Shown here: positions 60,641 through 64,000 of the stretch, piece by piece
How positions within the stretch are numbered: the first letter of the stretch is position 1
Layout of the letters: every line of letters begins with the position of its first letter
Assembly: GCA_034359265.1 (NCBI GenBank)
Contig: CP136896.1
Location: 62,383,501 to 62,447,500, forward strand
DNA length: 64,000 bases
Direction: 5' to 3'
From: Canna indica
Taxonomy: Eukaryota > Streptophyta > Magnoliopsida > Zingiberales > Cannaceae
The notes under the pieces: generated by a model
Seen by the model: only the letters and a program-made list of their open reading frames with translations
Told to the model about the DNA's origin: nothing
Database searches by the model: none
Program-made: the position numbers and the translations under genes

Positions 60641-61259
60641 ATAATAAAATTGATTAAAATAATAATCCACGTAGTATAAAATTTACCACGTCGTCACCAT
60701 TAAGTGACACATCAGCAAAAACCGTCAAAAATTATGGTGCGTGCTAAACATGATAACAAAATGAAAGTTGGTGTATTTTTTTACTAACGAAAAAAATTTA
60801 TATTAAAAATGAGAAATGATCTAAAGTTCGTATTTTTTTGGATATTTACTCAACTATAAATAGATCAACTTTAAGAAAATTAAGTTATTTAAAATTTGGA
60901 TTTGAGTCAATTCGATATAAATTGGTTTAATTAGTTTGTAAATTTAAGATAATAGTTTGAGTTGAAAATGATGATTTGTAAATTATTAGATATAGTTTGA
61001 TTTATGTTTAAATTAATTAATTTTATAAAAAAATATTTATAATTATAAAGTTGCCACTGCATTTTGATAACGAAATCGACAGTCTCGAAACCACAGAAAA
61101 TAACATTCTGGTGTTTTTATTTTTATTAAGAAAACTGATTTTGTTTTCATTCTAGTTTCGATTCAGTTTCATGAAAACGCTGAACCAAACACGTTTTCGT
61201 AAGCAGTTTTGATTTCAGTGAAACCGAAACCATGAAAATAGTCTTGGTTTCACTAACCA

Positions 61260-61390
61260 AACATGCCCAATTTTTTTTTAACCGTTAACCGAACCGAAAA
61301 TTAATCGAAAAAATTGGTTCGGTTAATTCGATTTCGATTCGGTCAATTAATCGATTTTTTCGGTTAATCGATAAATTATGCTCACCCCTA
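61260..61390. mobile_element. Right end of a hAT-type MITE (CGGTTAA-rich), truncated
   Basis: The block is dense in GGTTCGGTTAATTCG and ends TTATGCTCACCCCTAA, the style of hAT MITE termini (compare 57098-57554). A left end could not be found. The gene-free stretch 60641-61260 shows only AT-rich sequence. Confidence 0.4.
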
Positions 61391-61740
61391 ATGTACTAGC
61401 CTGTATAGTACTAGTCTGTATTGATTAATATAATATAATATAAAAATTATATAATATATTTTATCATTAAAAATATTTCATAAAGTAAAATTATTTTTTA
61501 AAATTTTTTAATTATTTTTTAATTTTTGGCTGAAGGTAAAATGAGTATCCAAAATATTAAAAGTTTTAGTGTAGGCTAATGAAGAGCTTTGAGAGTGTAT
61601 TACTAATATAGCTTATGATAACATTTTTATGGGGTACTATTTTTAGTGCTGGTATTAATTAATACATTTCCCAAACACTGTATAGTATTATCCTAATATT
61701 ATACAGGATGCTTATACGGGGTACCAAATGAGCCCTTAGT
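61390..61740. repeat. AT-rich MITE-like repeat, related to 55920-56830
   Basis: See 55920-56830 for the shared blocks. The right end, reverse complemented, reads AAGGGCTCATTTGGTACC, resembling Harbinger-derived MITE ends. The left border is unclear. Confidence 0.4.
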
Positions 61741-61924
61741 ATATTACAATCTCCCCCAGTCCCCACTTGTATCTTGACGTTCTTATCAAGGCTCAACTCA
61801 ACACAGCACAAAATCACACTCAATTTGCGACATATGAGGCCTAGTCTAATGATAACAGCTTCACCCTATTTCTAGGCATTTTTTTCTCATATAGGCTCTA
61901 TCATTATGCTTAGGACTAAATCTT

Positions 61925-61936
61925 ACTCTGATACCA
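61925..61936 (-). promoter_or_regulatory. Copia-like primer binding site remnant
   Basis: ACTCTGATACCA is the reverse complement of TGGTATCAGAGT, one base off the standard copia primer site. It suggests that 61741-62173 contains a worn copia remnant on the - strand, but no LTR end or gag could be defined. Confidence 0.35.
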
Positions 61937-62178
61937 TTTATTATAACTCACTCAATGAGATAATTGGTCCATCAACTTTATAAGTCTTAGCCACTGATCT
62001 AATTAAAATGCTTAATATGAATAGTAGTACATCTATCAAGTCTTATTAACTAATACAACATTCGATACCAAGAGAAGAATTGAAGCAATATAGCATCTAA
62101 TTCTGAAGTGAGACGAGAAATAAAAATTAAACATTCCAAATTAATCTCTTCTACATCTCCATAAAAGTAGTTCTTAGA

Positions 62179-63420
62179 TGTAATACCCGAGAACTTATAT
62201 AAATTATTTTGTTTGGTTCAGCGAGCCGGTTCAGGGACGAGCCGAGTCGCGAGACTGCCACGACTAGAAGGTACGGTCGGGTACTTTTTAATTACATGAC
62301 TCTCTATATGTGTTTAGTTATAAGTAATTTGGATTTTTGGACTCTTATTGGGTTAGAATCGGGTTCAGTTGGGGCTCAAATTGGATGCGGGTAGAGATAA
62401 CTATCGGGTTTAAGTGAGAGGGGCATTGAAGTAATTTAAAAAGAAAAAAAAATATATAAATAGCCCTCAAGCCATCGTACGGCTCAAGAGGAGCCACACA
62501 CGTAGCTTGGGGCGAGTGGCGCTAGATAGAGAAGGGGGCGGAGCCGGTGCTTGGAGGTTGTCGCTGGAGATCGAGGCTTTGTCGAGTGTCTTTCCTTCTC
62601 GTCCAATCAAAGGAGTGGTTTGTTCTTGCAAGTTTGAGGTTTTCCTATCCCTTTTTGGCCGCCCCTTCCCATGGAAGAAAATCTGAATTTGTTTCTTGCA
62701 ATTTCTTGATTCTTCTTCAATCGGATTGAGTCGTTCTCTTGGTGCTAATTTTACCTTGGAATTTGGGATTAAATTCACATATGAAGCCTGGTGATTGAGT
62801 TTAATCCCAAATTCTGGAATCAGATTGAGTTTTACCAAGGTGACATTTTACCTTGGAATGTTATGTATCGTGTACGGGCCGTGTCGGCCAAGTGGTTATA
62901 TTTTTTTGATAGGCCGGATATGGCCGAATTGTGATGTTCATGCAGGTTGGCCGATTGGTTGATTGGCCATGTGCGGCTTGTTAATTTTCGTTATTATAAT
63001 TCCACTGCTTATGTACTATTGCTGGGAAGTTGATGGAGGTTCGGTAGAGGACCACTCACTGAGTTCCTTTTTGAACTTACGGTTGTTGTTGTTGTTTTTT
63101 TTTTTTGCAGAACCTGACCAGTAAGGTGGGCTATGGGACGTGGCGCGGCCGGAGGGGCAAACAACACCGATGATCTCGTAGCAAACTAGTTTAGAAGTCG
63201 TAGTTGAGTTGGATAGTCATTTATTTTCATGCATATGGTTATCCGTTGAGTCCCGGAGTCTGTACTTTCATTCTGGAAACCATTTACTTAATAAAGGATT
63301 TACTTCATTTATTGCATTATTATTAGTCTCTTTATGTCTGTATTGTTATGCATGAGGTTAGGCTTCGGGGTATTTATGCATACCCTGGTTGGTCACATGA
63401 ACTTGAGTTAGGGCGTGACA
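62179..63420 (+). mobile_element. Solo LTR, gypsy-type, with 5-bp target duplication
   Basis: The LTR starts TGTAATACCCGAG and ends TTAGGGCGTGACA. TTAGA at 62174-62178 is repeated at 63421-63425. No internal region remains, so it arose by LTR-LTR recombination. It shares GGTTAGGCTTCGGGGTA with the LTR at 1-558. A TTTTTGCAG acceptor-like site near 63103-63111 resembles the one at about 158 in the other copy. Reading frames within it are not genes. It ends about 80 bases from the L39 pseudogene. Confidence 0.85.
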
Positions 63421-63499
63421 TTAGATGAGCCAAATCAAAAAGTCACACACATAAAAAGATTATTAAAACGGAGAACAAAGGAGTCCATATAGGGCAACC

Positions 63500-63900
63500 T
63501 TAGAAATTGATCTTTGTTCAACGCCAGTGCTTGTGCTTCACATTGTACCTAAATAACGACAAAAGTACCGTCATCGAAGAATTCAAAGGCTTAGTGGAAA
63601 AGCAAAGAAGCACCCAGTGTAGTAGGCTTGGATCAAAGAGAGACAACCTGATGGTGTTGTCAGTGCGAATGCAGATCCAATAGGGGTCCTGACCTGTTTT
63701 GCCTCATCTTCTTCGCCAGCTTCTTCTTGATCCGAAATTTCTTGTGCGACAGATACAAGGAGGAGAATAAGATAAAGGAGAATTAGATACTTACAATTTT
63801 CACTATTGTTGCTGCTTGGGAGCACGACGGCCGCAAAGAGACCTCGGGAGAGAGCTACAGAAACCCTAAAACGAAAATCGCGAGAGAAGGAAAAAAGGGA
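63500..63900 (-). pseudogene. Ribosomal protein L39 (eL39) gene, broken, introns retained
   Basis: eL39 is a 51-residue protein of the large cytosolic ribosomal subunit. On the - strand the exon 63752-63648 encodes SHKKFRIKKKLAKKMRQNR, then after a one-base frame change PYWICIRTDNTIR. An intron (63647-63549, GT...TTTAG) leads to an exon at 63548-63500 encoding YNVKHKHWR. The intron position within the IR/YN junction fits the normal gene. Lesions: ATT instead of ATG before the first donor (63797-63795, followed by GTAAGT), loss of the acceptor AG before SHK, the frameshift near 63690, and TGA (63520-63518) where the C-terminal RRTKLGF should run. The leader includes AAACCCTAAA (telo-box, about 63863) typical of ribosomal protein genes. 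Retained introns show a DNA-level duplicate or an inactivated original. Confidence 0.82.
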
Positions 63901-64000
63901 TTGCAGACGGGGGTTAAGTACTGTAATCAGTGACAGTTTTGCGATGGCAAAGAGCGATAACAAATGGCGGTGGCTACACGGTCTCCATGTCGTCATGAGG
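63900..64000 (-). other. Upstream flank of the L39 pseudogene
   Basis: Probable former promoter of the L39 copy. An open frame through 63996-63583 covers leader, intron and exon alike and is not taken as a gene. Confidence 0.4.

Noticed and set aside
63583..63996. 137-codon - strand frame
   Set aside because: It runs through leader, intron and exon of the broken L39 gene in the wrong frame for that family.
1..64000. tRNA, rRNA or snRNA genes
   Set aside because: I scanned for tRNA-like T-loop and acceptor patterns and saw none with a matching partner; a covariance search would be decisive.

Overview
This is plant nuclear DNA, an inference from gene content and repeats. The host genes have many short exons separated by AT-rich introns. 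Two of them (24.5 kb, 54.2 kb) open with very GC-rich first exons that become AT-rich downstream, a gradient typical of monocots. The mobile elements are all plant types: copia and gypsy LTR elements, Helitrons, hAT, PIF/Harbinger and LINE fragments. I would guess a non-grass monocot with low confidence; nothing here fixes the species.

Layout. 1-24.3 kb is a nest of mobile elements with no intact host gene: LTR fragments, a 2.5-kb solo LTR (2499-4990), a head-to-tail row of Helitron remains (about 1.9-10.9 kb) holding a Harbinger element that carries an EXO70 gene fragment (7764-9006), a reversed Helitron with decayed helicase and RPA-like genes (11.5-14.6 kb), and a copia LTR plus gag (14636-23.2 kb) split by a 6.2-kb hAT element (16785-22969). 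24.46-34.92 kb holds a seven-exon DUF616 (MUCI70/TOD1-type) gene on the + strand. 39.19-46.69 kb holds a ten-exon GPN2 (QQT1-type) GTPase gene on the + strand, with one likely AT-AC U12 intron, one likely GT-AG U12 intron and one GC-AG intron. 47.89-54.23 kb holds a four-exon DUF630/DUF632 (NRG2/REL2-type) gene on the - strand, convergent with GPN2. 54.5-63.4 kb is again repeats: two complete hAT MITEs, a reversed copia LTR with decayed gag, and a gypsy-type solo LTR. 63.5-63.9 kb is a broken ribosomal protein L39 gene that keeps its introns.

The three intact genes are unrelated single-copy housekeeping or regulatory types: a probable Golgi glycosyltransferase, an RNA polymerase assembly GTPase and a membrane-tethered regulator. 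They are not a pathway cluster. The striking feature of the window is the hAT load: eight elements can be bounded to the base by their terminal repeats and 8-bp target duplications, one of them nested inside another in a GPN2 intron. All exon boundaries were read by eye from splice signals, reading frame and family resemblance. In both multi-exon + strand genes and in the - strand gene the exon lengths sum to a whole number of codons.
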